A DNA stretch of 64,000 nt from Hymenobacter sp. APR13 (GTDB lineage Bacteria; Bacteroidota; Bacteroidia; Cytophagales; Hymenobacteraceae), in the NCBI RefSeq assembly GCF_000737515.1, contig NZ_CP006587.1, forward strand, positions 1,717,001-1,781,000, read 5' to 3'. The translations under genes and the position numbers were made by a program. Below the pieces are notes generated by a model that was given only the letters and a program-made list of their open reading frames with translations, did not search any database and was not told where the DNA came from. Shown one piece after another: positions 36,553 to 45,429 of the stretch (its first letter is position 1; each line of letters opens with the position of its first letter).

Positions 36553-38307
36553 TTACTTCCGCTTCGGCGCCAGCACCACGTAGCCGTCGGGGAAGCGCTG
36601 CTCGGCATAATCCGGAAATACGGCGCGCAGGTAGCGGTGCGCGGGGCCGTCGCGCCAGGCGGGGCTGACGAGCACGGCGGCGGGCTGGTAGTGCTGCCGG
36701 AACCGGGCCGCAGCCGTGGCCGAAGGCGCGGTGAACGTGGTATCGGTGGGGGCGCGCTGCAGCGCCAGCAGCGCGTGCACCACAGTATCGGCCTCGAAGC
36801 GGGCAAACTGCTCGGCCCCAACGCGCGAAATGTAGGCGGAGGGCAGCTTCTTGCGGTAATAAGGCTGATGCAGAAAGCTGCGCAGCTCCACTTTGCCGAG
36901 TTGGCGGTAGCCATCCACCAAGCCAAACGGCACCGTGAACAGGGCCTCGCCGGGCAGCGCCGCCACCGCCCGGTAGGCCGCCGGCATCTGCCTGGACGAG
37001 TCCAGCGGCGGCGGCACGGGCCAGAACTCCACCAGCACTACCAGCACCAGCGCCGCGCTCAGCAGCGCGCGTAGCAGTGGGCGGCGCGACGCATCCCAGG
37101 CGGCTTCCAGGGCCCCAAACCCCACAATAGGCAGCAACAGCGTTACCATCAGTACCCAGCGCGTGGGGCAGCGGATGTTGTTGAAGAACGGGATGAAGTG
37201 CAGCAGGCCGTTGGGCAGGTTGAGCTTGACGTGGCCCAGCACCCGCAGCGCCGGCAGCGTGAGCAGCACAAAAAACAGCAGCACCCACGCCAGTGGCCGG
37301 CCCTGATGGTCGAGGTGGCGCACGGTGGCCGGCCGGCGCGGCCACAGCGCCGCCAGCGCGCACACCAGCGGCACCGCGTAGCCCAGGAACATAACGTTTT
37401 CCACGGAGCCCGGCATATTGAACATCTTCGGGTTGTGGTAGAGTTGCTGGGCCCAGTCGAAGTTCAGCCAGCGGCTGTTGTCGGCTGGCAGGAAGAAGCC
37501 CGCTAGGTCGCCGCCCCACCAGAAGCCAGCGTTGTCGGGCACGTCGCGCAGGCGCATGAGCCGGATGACAAGGTGGCTGACGACCAGCACGGCAGCCAGT
37601 ATCAGCCAGGGGCGGCGGTGGCGCCAGTTGATGCTGCCCAGCTTCAGCCAGAACCAGGCGGCGTAGGCCAGCGAGAAGTAGAGCAGCGCAAACAGGACAT
37701 AGTAGTCGCTGAATAGCGTGATGATGCCCAACCCGAAGCAGGCCGCCACGGCTTTCCAGCTGCGCACCTGCGGCCAGAATCGGCCCGGCTCAAACCAGAA
37801 GGCGCTCAGGAAAGCCAGCAGGTAAAAGGGCACCGTGGCCGTGAGCACCAGATCAAAGTGATACGGCAGCCGCACAGTTTTGTAGGGCGAAAACGCGAAG
37901 AATAGCCCCGCCAGCCACGCCAGTGCCGGCTGGTGCAGCCAGCGCCGCGCCAGCAGCCACGCCCCCGCCCCCGACAGCGCATACTCGGCAGCCAGCGTGA
38001 GATTGAGAGCCAGCATTTCGTTGTTGATCAGCACGTTGACCATGCCCACCACCGGAATGTAAGTGTGCAGCCAGAGTCCCGCGCCTTCGGGGTAGAGCAG
38101 CCAGGTGGAGTAGAACGGGTTGTGCCCGGCCACTACCTGCTCGCGGAAATGCCACACGTTCCAGAGCTGCATGTAGCCATCCTGGTCGGCGAAGGCGGGG
38201 AAAGCGGTGCTCAGGTGCGCGGCCAGCGGCCAGGTCCAGGCCACGAACACGGCCAGATAGGAAGCTACTACCAGCGCCAGCCGCCAGCCGGAGGTTGCGT
38301 GAGGCAT
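36553..38307 (-). CDS. Polytopic membrane protein, possible GT-C glycosyltransferase
   Basis: The 584-residue protein has about 12 hydrophobic helices and a soluble C-terminal domain of roughly 150 residues. The first periplasmic loop has FADQDGYMQLWNVWHFREQV, fitting the acidic motif position of GT-C enzymes, then HNPFYSTWLLYPEGAGLW. The C-terminal domain includes LPGEALFTVPFGLVDGYRQL. Similar proteins occur near polysaccharide genes, but I cannot assign a reaction. It shares a divergent promoter region with the aldehyde dehydrogenase gene and ends beside a hairpin element. Confidence 0.78.
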   Translation of the reverse strand: MPHATSGWRLALVVASYLAVFVAWTWPLAAHLSTAFPAFADQDGYMQLWNVWHFREQVVAGHNPFYSTWLLYPEGAGLWLHTYIPVVGMVNVLINNEMLALNLTLAAEYALSGAGAWLLARRWLHQPALAWLAGLFFAFSPYKTVRLPYHFDLVLTATVPFYLLAFLSAFWFEPGRFWPQVRSWKAVAACFGLGIITLFSDYYVLFALLYFSLAYAAWFWLKLGSINWRHRRPWLILAAVLVVSHLVIRLMRLRDVPDNAGFWWGGDLAGFFLPADNSRWLNFDWAQQLYHNPKMFNMPGSVENVMFLGYAVPLVCALAALWPRRPATVRHLDHQGRPLAWVLLFFVLLTLPALRVLGHVKLNLPNGLLHFIPFFNNIRCPTRWVLMVTLLLPIVGFGALEAAWDASRRPLLRALLSAALVLVVLVEFWPVPPPLDSSRQMPAAYRAVAALPGEALFTVPFGLVDGYRQLGKVELRSFLHQPYYRKKLPSAYISRVGAEQFARFEADTVVHALLALQRAPTDTTFTAPSATAAARFRQHYQPAAVLVSPAWRDGPAHRYLRAVFPDYAEQRFPDGYVVLAPKRK

Positions 38308-38362
38308 ACAGATGCGGAAATCAGCGAAGAAAGAAGGCCGGCCAGCTTAAAGCCGGGGCGGG

Positions 38363-38370
38363 CAAAGGTA
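38363..38370 (-). promoter_or_regulatory. Candidate -7 element of the 584-residue membrane protein
   Basis: The minus strand reads TACCTTTG, 55 nt before the ATG at 38307. On the plus strand TACCTTTT (near 38390) is a one-mismatch candidate for the dehydrogenase. Confidence 0.38.
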
Positions 38371-38428
38371 GCCGTTGCTGGCTAAGTCGTACCTTTTCGG
38401 GCTTTCCCGCCGTCCCGTCCGCTTTGCT

Positions 38429-39871
38429 ATGCTTCACCTCCAAAACTACCTTAACGGCCAGCTGGTGCCGCCCGCCGCCGGCCGCTACCTGCCCAATATC
38501 GAGCCCGCCACCGGCCAGGTGTTCAGCTACATTCCGGATTCGGATGCTGAAGACGTAGCCCGCGCCTCGGCCGCCGCCGAGGCTGCCCTGCCCGCCTGGC
38601 GCCGCCTGCCGGCCGAAGACCGGGGCCGGCTGCTGGTGCGCATCTCGGAGCTGATTGAGCGCGACCTGGAGCGCCTGGCCCAGGCCGAAAGCCAGGACAA
38701 TGGCAAGCCTGTCAGCCTGGCCCGCACCGCGGACATCCCGCGCGCCGCCAGCAATTTCGCCTTCTTCGGCACGGCGGCGCAACACTTCGCCTCCGAAACC
38801 CACTTTCAGGAAGGCGTGGCGCTGAACTACACGGTGCGGCACCCGCTGGGCGTGGTGGGCTGCATTTCGCCCTGGAACCTGCCGCTGTATCTGTTTACCT
38901 GGAAGATTGCGCCGGCGCTGGCCGCCGGGTGTACGGTGGTGGCCAAGCCCTCGGAAATCACGCCCTACACGGCGTTTCTGCTGAGCGAATTGTGCATCGA
39001 GGCCGGGCTGCCGGCGGGCGTGCTCAACATCGTGCACGGCACGGGGCCGGGCGCGGGCCAGCCCATCATCGAGCACCCAAGCATCAAGGGCATCAGCTTC
39101 ACGGGCGGCACCAAAACCGGCGAGCAGATAGCGCGCACCGCCGCGCCCATGTTCAAGAAACTCTCGCTGGAGCTGGGCGGCAAAAACCCTAATATCATCT
39201 TCGCCGACTGCGACCTGGCTGAGGCCGTGCGCACCAGCCTGCGCAGCAGCTTTGCCAACCAGGGCCAGATCTGCCTGTGCGGCTCGCGCATCTTCATCGA
39301 GCGCAGCATCTACGAGCAGTTCAAAACTGATTTCCTGGCGGGCGTAGCGGGCCTGACCGTAGCCGACCCGCAGCTGGAAACCAGCCGCCAGGGGGCCCTG
39401 GTGAGCGAGGCGCATCTGCAGAAGGTGCTGGGCTACATTGCACTGGCCCACGAGGAAGGCGGCACCCTGCTGGCCGGCGGGCAGCGCGTGCAGCTGCCGG
39501 GCCGCTGCGCCGAGGGCTACTTCCTGCAGCCCACCGTGTTCGAGGGCCTCGCGCCCGACTGCCGCGTCAACCGCGAAGAAATCTTCGGCCCCGTGGTCAC
39601 GCTCACGCCCTTCGACACCGAAGAGGAAGTGCTGACCTGGGCCAACGGCACCGACTACGGCCTGGCCGCCACCATCTGGACCCGCGACCTGAACCGGGCC
39701 CACCGCGTGGCGCACCAGCTGCACAGCGGCATCGTTTGGATCAACACCTGGCTGCACCGCGACCTGCGTACGCCTTTCGGGGGCATGAAGAACTCCGGTG
39801 TGGGCCGCGAAGGGGGCCTGGAGGCGCTACGTTTCTTCACAGAGGCACAAAGCGTGACCGTGAAGCTGTAA
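38429..39871 (+). CDS. 2-aminomuconate (2-hydroxymuconate) 6-semialdehyde dehydrogenase
   Basis: This 480-residue NAD-dependent aldehyde dehydrogenase has the ISPWNLPLYLFTWKIAPALA block characteristic of the hydroxymuconic/aminomuconic semialdehyde subgroup, the general base in LELGGKNPNIIF and the nucleophile C282 in NQGQICLCGSRIF. It would oxidise the ACMSD product to 2-aminomuconate, linking it to kynU, haoO and ACMSD, which lie 9-14 kb away. Start ATG 38429 (MLHLQNYLNGQL) matches the family; the frame is open 54 nt upstream. Betaine-aldehyde-type activity is a less likely alternative. Confidence 0.92.
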   Translation: MLHLQNYLNGQLVPPAAGRYLPNIEPATGQVFSYIPDSDAEDVARASAAAEAALPAWRRLPAEDRGRLLVRISELIERDLERLAQAESQDNGKPVSLARTADIPRAASNFAFFGTAAQHFASETHFQEGVALNYTVRHPLGVVGCISPWNLPLYLFTWKIAPALAAGCTVVAKPSEITPYTAFLLSELCIEAGLPAGVLNIVHGTGPGAGQPIIEHPSIKGISFTGGTKTGEQIARTAAPMFKKLSLELGGKNPNIIFADCDLAEAVRTSLRSSFANQGQICLCGSRIFIERSIYEQFKTDFLAGVAGLTVADPQLETSRQGALVSEAHLQKVLGYIALAHEEGGTLLAGGQRVQLPGRCAEGYFLQPTVFEGLAPDCRVNREEIFGPVVTLTPFDTEEEVLTWANGTDYGLAATIWTRDLNRAHRVAHQLHSGIVWINTWLHRDLRTPFGGMKNSGVGREGGLEALRFFTEAQSVTVKL

Positions 39872-39872
39872 A

Positions 39873-39958
39873 GCTGTCATTCCGAGCACAGCGAGGAATC
39901 TGAGGATGATCCATTCAACGGATTAACCCAGATTCCTCGCTGCGCTCGGAATGACAGC
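39873..39958. repeat. GTCAT...ATGAC hairpin element, copy F
   Basis: The 30-nt arms beginning GCTGTCATTCCGAGC differ at one position. It starts 2 nt after the dehydrogenase stop and ends 5 nt before the convergent TonB-lipoprotein stop. Confidence 0.85.
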
Positions 39959-39962
39959 CGGA

Positions 39963-41462
39963 TTACAGCCGCTCCAAGCGCCGTTCCAGCTCGTCCAGCG
40001 TGACTTCCTGAAACTCCAGCGGGTCGGGCTCCTGGCCGGTGGTGGTTTCCTGCCAGGCGAGGTAGGGCGTGCCGGCCTCGTAACGCAGGCCGATGAGCAC
40101 GGCGCGGCGGCCGGCCGGTACGTTCTCGAACTGGTAGCTGCCACTGCCGGCCTCAGCGGCCAGAATGGTGGGCGTGGCGCCGCGCAGCACCAGCCGTACC
40201 GAGGTGCCGTCGGGGGTGTTGGCCGAGGACGTGACGGACTCGGTGGCTTGCAGCGAGGTGGTGGCGCCAGCCTGCGGGCGGTCGGCGTTCAGCCAGCCCA
40301 GCTGGGCGCAGTGGAACACGTAGCGGTCCGTAGGCTCGGGCTCGGGGGCCGTGGGCTCGTCGGCGGGGAGGTCGGCGGCCAGGGCCTGCTCGGCGGTGGG
40401 GGTGCTGTCGGCGGTGGAGAGCTGGCCTTCGTTGAAGGAGAAGCGTACGGGCAGCATCATTTTCACCTTCACGAACTCGCCGTTGCGCTGGCCGGGCGTC
40501 CAGTGGCCGGAGGTCTGGCGGAGCACGCGCAGCACCTCTTCGTCGCAGCCGTGGCCGAGGCCGTAGAGCACTTTGGGGTTGAGCACTTTGCCGCCTTCAT
40601 CGACCACAAACGAGGCGAATACCACGCCCTGGGTTCGGCTGGCCAGCGCCTGCTGGGGGTAGCGGATCAGGCGGTTGATGTCGGCGGGGCCGCTGCCGTA
40701 GGCGGGCATGGGGCGGGCGTCGGTGTATATGGTTTCGGCGGTTTCGGGCGCGGGGGCGGCGGTTTCGGGTGCCAGCTCCCAGCGAACAGGCGCGGTGCCC
40801 TGGCCGTGGTAGAGGCGCATGTCGGGTAGGGGGCGGCCGTTGGCGGCGGGCAGTTCCAGGCGCACGGTGCGCCCGGCGGCGACTTGCAGGGGCTGGCCGT
40901 TCTGGGAGGCTTTCAGCAGCACCATGCCGGCCGTCTGGAGAGGCTGGCCATCGGTGGTGATGGTGCTGAGGTTGGTGAGCAGCATCTCGGCGGGCGTCAG
41001 GCACTCCTTCAGCTCCACCCACACGGGGCCGGTGGCCGCTTTCTGTTGGGCATCAACCAAAGTGCCGGCGCTGATGCGGACCACGGTGCCGGCGCGGCCG
41101 CGCACTTCGGCGGCCTGGGTGGGGTCGATCTGGAAATACTCGCTGGCTTTGCGGGCCACGTCGAACAGGGTGGCATCGCCGGGCGGCGGCGCGTTGTCCT
41201 GGAGGCCGGCTGGGGCGCGGCGTACGCTGCGGTAGACGATGAGCGGGGCCGTGCGCGAGGTGGGCCGGGCTAGGCGGTGCCAGTCGCGGCGTACGGGGGT
41301 GGTATCGAGGATGCCGACGGGGTCGGACAGGGAATCGAGGGCCAGGGAATCGGCCAGGGCGGGGGTGCGCCGCTCGGTGGTGGCGGGCTGGTCGGGCTGG
41401 CAGGCCGCGGCGGCCAGCAGCGTCAGGCCAAGCAGGAAAGAGGAAAGCCGGGGTATTCGCAT
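39963..41462 (-). CDS. Lipoprotein with a C-terminal TonB (energy transducer) domain
   Basis: The 499-residue SPII lipoprotein (lipobox LLAAAAC after MRIPRLSSFLLG) has a middle part with beta-rich segments (AEVRGRAGTVVRISAGTLVD, VWVELKECL) resembling surface-anchored domains of Bacteroidota. Near residues 250-350 lies a typical TonB C-terminal domain: GVVFASFVVDEGGKVLNPKV, then DEEVLRVLRQTSGHWTPGQ. No N-terminal membrane helix for contact with ExbBD exists, only the lipid anchor, so it cannot work as a classical TonB. The TonB domain is followed by about 150 more residues. The start is fixed by the lipobox; the promoter region holds the second 21-bp array. Confidence 0.82.
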   Translation of the reverse strand: MRIPRLSSFLLGLTLLAAAACQPDQPATTERRTPALADSLALDSLSDPVGILDTTPVRRDWHRLARPTSRTAPLIVYRSVRRAPAGLQDNAPPPGDATLFDVARKASEYFQIDPTQAAEVRGRAGTVVRISAGTLVDAQQKAATGPVWVELKECLTPAEMLLTNLSTITTDGQPLQTAGMVLLKASQNGQPLQVAAGRTVRLELPAANGRPLPDMRLYHGQGTAPVRWELAPETAAPAPETAETIYTDARPMPAYGSGPADINRLIRYPQQALASRTQGVVFASFVVDEGGKVLNPKVLYGLGHGCDEEVLRVLRQTSGHWTPGQRNGEFVKVKMMLPVRFSFNEGQLSTADSTPTAEQALAADLPADEPTAPEPEPTDRYVFHCAQLGWLNADRPQAGATTSLQATESVTSSANTPDGTSVRLVLRGATPTILAAEAGSGSYQFENVPAGRRAVLIGLRYEAGTPYLAWQETTTGQEPDPLEFQEVTLDELERRLERL

Positions 41463-41570
41463 TGCTAGGGGTCTACGCACAAACGAACAAAAGGCTAGGC
41501 TGCGTGTACGGAATAGATGATTGGCTGGAATTATTGGTTCAAGTATAGGTATTTACCCGCGAAAGAATTG

Positions 41571-41780
41571 TGCTGACAGGCAGTGGATGGTGTCTGGCAG
41601 GTGGTGGATGCTAGCTGGCAGGTAGTAGATGACAACTGGCAGGCGGTAGATGGTATCTGGCAAGTGGTGGATGCTATCTGGCAGGCGGTGGATGGTGTCT
41701 GGCAAGCAGTAGACACTGTCTGGCAAGTGGTAGATGTTATCTGGCAGATGGTAGATGATAACTGGCAAGTGGTGTATGGT
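41571..41780. repeat. Second tandem array: ten 21-bp units
   Basis: The units have phase at 41571, 41592, 41613 and so on, each with CTGGCA(A/G) near position 3 and GTGGTGGATG-type sequence after it. In the plus frame from GTG 41583 they read as a heptad (I/V)WQ(V/A)VDx repeated nine times within an 85-residue open frame ending at 41840; the first unit has TGA where the others have TGG. Other frames on both strands are open too, so coding is not shown. It fills the gap upstream of the TonB-lipoprotein gene, about 110 nt from its ATG. Confidence 0.9.
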
Positions 41781-41849
41781 AGCCATCAATTCTTCTTATC
41801 CGATGACTTGTATCAAAAACTAGCTTATTGCTTACCGTAAGCACCTTTA

Positions 41850-42860
41850 TCAGGCGCCTGCTCTTTCTCTCTTGGGCCTCAATCCGCTACGAAAGCCACT
41901 GTTGGCTTCCCATTCATTGACCGCTTCCATCGTTTTCTTCTCCACGAAGGCTCCTGTCCAGGGGTTGAAGACATACACGTCATAATAGGTCGTGATACGG
42001 GAACGGCCCTTCGGATGCAGTTCTTGGCGGGTACCCGTCCGAACAGAGACATAAAAGCGGTATTGGCCCTGGAAGTAGCCAGACGGATACCAGGACGGGT
42101 GCCAAGACGGGTCAGGGACCCGCTCCCATGTTAGGTAGCCGGTTAACGAACCAGTCTTCGCCCCGCTTTTCCGCTCTGCGGTGGCAAGCGCGTCGCGGTA
42201 AACCAGTCTCATGCCTTTGGCGGGGAAAGTGGTCAATCTCTCAAACCCGTAGGATTGGTCCACGTCGTCGGGGATGAACGTGCCTATGGCGTCGAACTGC
42301 AACTCGATGAGTTCAGGGTAGACGTGCTCCTCGTCTAGGCGGATGTCGTAACGCAACAGGTACCGGGTAGGCTTTTCCCCTAAGACATCGGTCCAGTTGC
42401 CGCCGAGGGTGCTGTTGTAGATGGCCGACCCCCAAACATTCCACACCGCATGTTGGCGCAAAAACTTCTCCCCATACATGGTCGCAATCAGGTGGTCGGC
42501 CTTGGCCTTGATGCGCGCCTGCAGGGTATAATGAGGGTAGTCTTGCGGATTAGGTACCAGCCACTGCCCGTGGTCGTGGTCAATTGAGTAGCGCAGGGTG
42601 CCGCGGTCGTCGTACTCGCGGGTCATGCCCACGGGCCGCTCGGCTTTGGTATAGGTTGAGGTGGTGGTGACGTTGCCCCGGTTATTCCGATAAAACCGGA
42701 AGTACACTCGGTCTTTGTGCGTCAGGTATTCCTTGACTTCTTTTCCGCCGGGATACAGGCGGGTCACGATGCGCGAGGAGTCGGTTCGAACGATATTGGG
42801 TTGTTGCGCGTGTGCGGCTACACCGCAGAGGAGCAAGAAGGCATGGAGCAACGAATTCAT
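41850..42860 (-). CDS. Secreted hypothetical protein, 336 residues
   Basis: A signal peptide (MNSLLHAFLLLCGVAAHAQQ) is followed by a beta-rich body. Early strands (YPGGKEVKEYLTHKDRVYFRFYRNN, TREYDDRGTLRYSIDHDHGQ) resemble MORN-like or YD-type antitoxin-like repeats that occur in Bacteroidota exported proteins; this is only a resemblance. The C-terminal part has TTYYDVYVFNPWTGAFVEKK. No catalytic motif is seen. Codon use is somewhat richer in A+T than in its neighbours. Start ATG 42860 is chosen from the signal peptide, three codons after another ATG. Confidence 0.7.
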   Translation of the reverse strand: MNSLLHAFLLLCGVAAHAQQPNIVRTDSSRIVTRLYPGGKEVKEYLTHKDRVYFRFYRNNRGNVTTTSTYTKAERPVGMTREYDDRGTLRYSIDHDHGQWLVPNPQDYPHYTLQARIKAKADHLIATMYGEKFLRQHAVWNVWGSAIYNSTLGGNWTDVLGEKPTRYLLRYDIRLDEEHVYPELIELQFDAIGTFIPDDVDQSYGFERLTTFPAKGMRLVYRDALATAERKSGAKTGSLTGYLTWERVPDPSWHPSWYPSGYFQGQYRFYVSVRTGTRQELHPKGRSRITTYYDVYVFNPWTGAFVEKKTMEAVNEWEANSGFRSGLRPKRERAGA

Positions 42861-42975
42861 GGGTGCCAACGAGCAGGAAATGAGATCAAACGTACTCGAT
42901 AGTCCATCAAGTATAAGCAGTAAAGACGTGCCACAATGGTTTAAGCAAACGGCCTGCCACCGCCTCTTAACAGCA

Positions 42976-43018
42976 AAGCCCTCCGGCGGTAGGTTATTGG
43001 CCTACTGCCGGAGGGCTT
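42976..43018. terminator. Hairpin downstream of the DPP IV gene
   Basis: AAGCCCTCCGGCGGTAGG pairs with CCTACTGCCGGAGGGCTT (one G:U position). It follows the peptidase stop (minus strand) by about 70 nt; the T-run is weak. Confidence 0.55.
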
Positions 43019-43051
43019 GCTGCTTAGGGTCGTTTTCAGCATTGAGAGGAA

Positions 43052-43082
43052 GGATTGCTTCGCTTCGCTCGCAATGACAGGC
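43052..43082. repeat. Half copy of the GTCAT...ATGAC family (element H)
   Basis: GGATTGCTTCGCTTCGCTCG-type sequence ending CAATGACAGGC corresponds to one arm. It ends 5 nt from the DPP IV stop codon. The other arm is absent or badly decayed. Confidence 0.6.
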
Positions 43083-43086
43083 TTGC

Positions 43087-45300
43087 CTACAAATTCTTCA
43101 GGACGAAATCGGTCATCTGGCGGTAGAGGTGCAGGCGGGTGGTGCCGCCGTAGATGCCGTGGTTGCGGTTGGGGTAGTAGAGCGTCTGGTAGTCTTTGTT
43201 GGCCTTGATCATGGCGTCGGTGAAGGCCACCGAGTTCTGGAAGTGCACGTTGTCGTCGCCGGTGCCGTGGACGAGCAGGAGCTTGCCTTTGAGCTTGTCG
43301 GCGTGCTGCACGGGCGAGTTGTCGTCGTAGCCGGCGGGGTTTTCCTGGGGCGTTTTCAGGAACCGCTCGGTGTAGACGGTGTCGTAGTAGCGCCAGTTGG
43401 TGACGGGGGCCACGGAGATGCCCATCTTGAACAGGTCGGCGTTTTTGGTGAGGGCAAGGGCGGTCATGTAGCCGCCGAAGCTCCAGCCCCAGATGCCGAT
43501 GCGGCCTTTATCGACGTAGGGCAGCGAGGCCAGGTACTTGGCGCCTTCGCCCTGGTCCACGGTTTCGAGCTTGCCGAGGTTGGCGTAGGTGACTTTCTTG
43601 AAGGCCGCGCCGCGGGCACCGGTGCCGCGCCCGTCCACAATCACCACGATGTAGCCGTTTTCGGTCAGCATCTGGTGCCAGAGGTAGTTGGTGCCGCCCC
43701 AGGAGTCGGCGTTGGTCTGGGAGCCGGGGCCGCCGTAGACGTGCATGAGCACGGGGTATTTTTTGGTGGCGTCGAAGTTGGTGGGCTTCAGCATCTGGCC
43801 GTTCAGCTCCACGCCTTCGCTGGTTTTGAAGCTGAAGAACTCGGGCGTGGCCAGGTTGTACTGGCTGAGCTTGTCGCGCAGCTTGGCGTTGTCTTCCAGC
43901 ACTTTCACCAGCTTGCCATCCTGGCCGTTGCGCAGACTCACCACGGCGGGCACGCCGGCTTCGGAGTGGTAGTTGAGGTAGTAGCGGGTATCGGCGCTCA
44001 TGTTGGCGGCGTCGGTGCCGCGGCCGGCTTCGCTGAGGCGGGTTTTGCCCTTGCCTTTCAGATCGACGCGGTAGAGGTGGCGCTGCAGCGGCGAGGCTTC
44101 GGTGCTGGTGTAGTACACGAGGCCCTTTTTCTCGTCGAAGCCGTCGATGCTGGTGATTTCCCAGGGGCCTTTGGTGAGCTGGCGTACCAGCTTGCCGCCC
44201 ATGGTGTAGAGGTAGAGGTGGCGGTAGCCGTCTTTCTCGCTGCTGAACAGGAACTCCTTGCCGCCCTGCAGGTAGCGCAGGTCGTCGTTGACTTCCACGT
44301 AGGCCTTGTCGGTGTCGGTGAGGACCACCTGGCTCTGGCCGGTGCGGGCGTTGGCGTGCAGGATTTCCAGCTTGTTCTGCAGGCGGTTCATGCGCCGGAT
44401 GCTGAGCAGGTCGGGCGTCTGGGTCCAGAGGATGCGCGGGATGTACTGGTCCGGCTCGGGGCCCACGTCCAGCTTGGTGGTTTTGGCGGCGGCTACGTCG
44501 TAGGCCGAAACGCTCACGACGGAGTTTTTCTCGCCGGCTTTGGGGTATTTGTAGCGGTAGTCCTTGGGGTAGAGCGTGCCCCACTCCTGCATGTTGTACT
44601 CGGGCACCTGGCTTTCATCGAAGGTGTAGAAGGCCACGTAGCGCGAATCCGGCGACCATTGGAAGCCCTGCGCAAACTCGAACTCCTCCTCGTACACCCA
44701 GTCGGTGCCGCCGTTGATGATCTTGTTCAGCGCGCCGTCGGTCGTCACGGCGGTTTCGCGCATGGTGGCCAGGTCCGTCACGTACAGGTTGTTGTCGCGC
44801 ACGAAGGCCACGCGCTTGCCATCAGGCGAGAAGGTGGCGTAGAGCTGCTTGCCGGGCGCCTGGCTCAGGGGCGTAAGCTGCTTGCTCTGGCGGTTGTAGA
44901 TGTAGAACGTGGACTTGCTGGAGCGGCGGTAAATCGGCTCGGTGGCAGTGCTGAACAGCACCTGCTGCTCGTCGGCGTTGAAGCTGTAGCCGTCCACGGG
45001 CAGCGGCTGGCTCTGGCCGGGCAGTTGCAGGGCGGTGGCGGCCACCAGCGTCTGCACGGGCTGACCGGTGGTTACGTCGTGCTGCACGAGGTTGCCCTGG
45101 TCGAGCGAGGAGTAGAAGCGGCCGTCGTTCATCCAGTTGAAGCCGGGCACCGACCTGGCGGCAAACGTACCTTTCTGCCAGATGTCTTCGAGGGTGATGT
45201 TCTGTTTTTGCTGAGCCGAGGCGGCGGGCAGCAGGGCGGGCACCAGCGCGGGGCCGGCGGTGGCCAGCCACAGGGCCAGCGTGAACGAGCGAAATTTCAT
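43087..45300 (-). CDS. Dipeptidyl peptidase IV (S9B family)
   Basis: This secreted or periplasmic serine peptidase removes X-Pro/X-Ala dipeptides. The 737-residue protein starts with a signal peptide (MKFRSFTLALWLATAGPALV, cleavage near ASAQ); the long open frame upstream has no signal and is rejected. An eight-bladed propeller domain includes DWVYEEEF, the Glu pair that holds the substrate N-terminus. The hydrolase domain has triad S607 (GWSFGGYM), D682 (GTGDDNVHF) and H714 (NRNHGIYGG). Complete and normal in length. Confidence 0.95.
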   Translation of the reverse strand: MKFRSFTLALWLATAGPALVPALLPAASAQQKQNITLEDIWQKGTFAARSVPGFNWMNDGRFYSSLDQGNLVQHDVTTGQPVQTLVAATALQLPGQSQPLPVDGYSFNADEQQVLFSTATEPIYRRSSKSTFYIYNRQSKQLTPLSQAPGKQLYATFSPDGKRVAFVRDNNLYVTDLATMRETAVTTDGALNKIINGGTDWVYEEEFEFAQGFQWSPDSRYVAFYTFDESQVPEYNMQEWGTLYPKDYRYKYPKAGEKNSVVSVSAYDVAAAKTTKLDVGPEPDQYIPRILWTQTPDLLSIRRMNRLQNKLEILHANARTGQSQVVLTDTDKAYVEVNDDLRYLQGGKEFLFSSEKDGYRHLYLYTMGGKLVRQLTKGPWEITSIDGFDEKKGLVYYTSTEASPLQRHLYRVDLKGKGKTRLSEAGRGTDAANMSADTRYYLNYHSEAGVPAVVSLRNGQDGKLVKVLEDNAKLRDKLSQYNLATPEFFSFKTSEGVELNGQMLKPTNFDATKKYPVLMHVYGGPGSQTNADSWGGTNYLWHQMLTENGYIVVIVDGRGTGARGAAFKKVTYANLGKLETVDQGEGAKYLASLPYVDKGRIGIWGWSFGGYMTALALTKNADLFKMGISVAPVTNWRYYDTVYTERFLKTPQENPAGYDDNSPVQHADKLKGKLLLVHGTGDDNVHFQNSVAFTDAMIKANKDYQTLYYPNRNHGIYGGTTRLHLYRQMTDFVLKNL

Positions 45301-45429
45301 GCAGAAGGAAAATGTCTGGGGGAATCGGGACGTTAAGGTAGCCAATGGCGCGGGCTTGGTTGCACAGGCCACCCGGCAAAACCCGGCGGCGTGGCACATC
45401 CGCCCGAAACTCCGACCTTTACCGAACCT

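Noticed and set aside
43129..45336. Plus-strand open frame of over 700 codons over DPP IV
   Set aside because: It mirrors the DPP IV codons; its Val/His/Gly-rich composition is typical of antisense frames in GC-rich genes.
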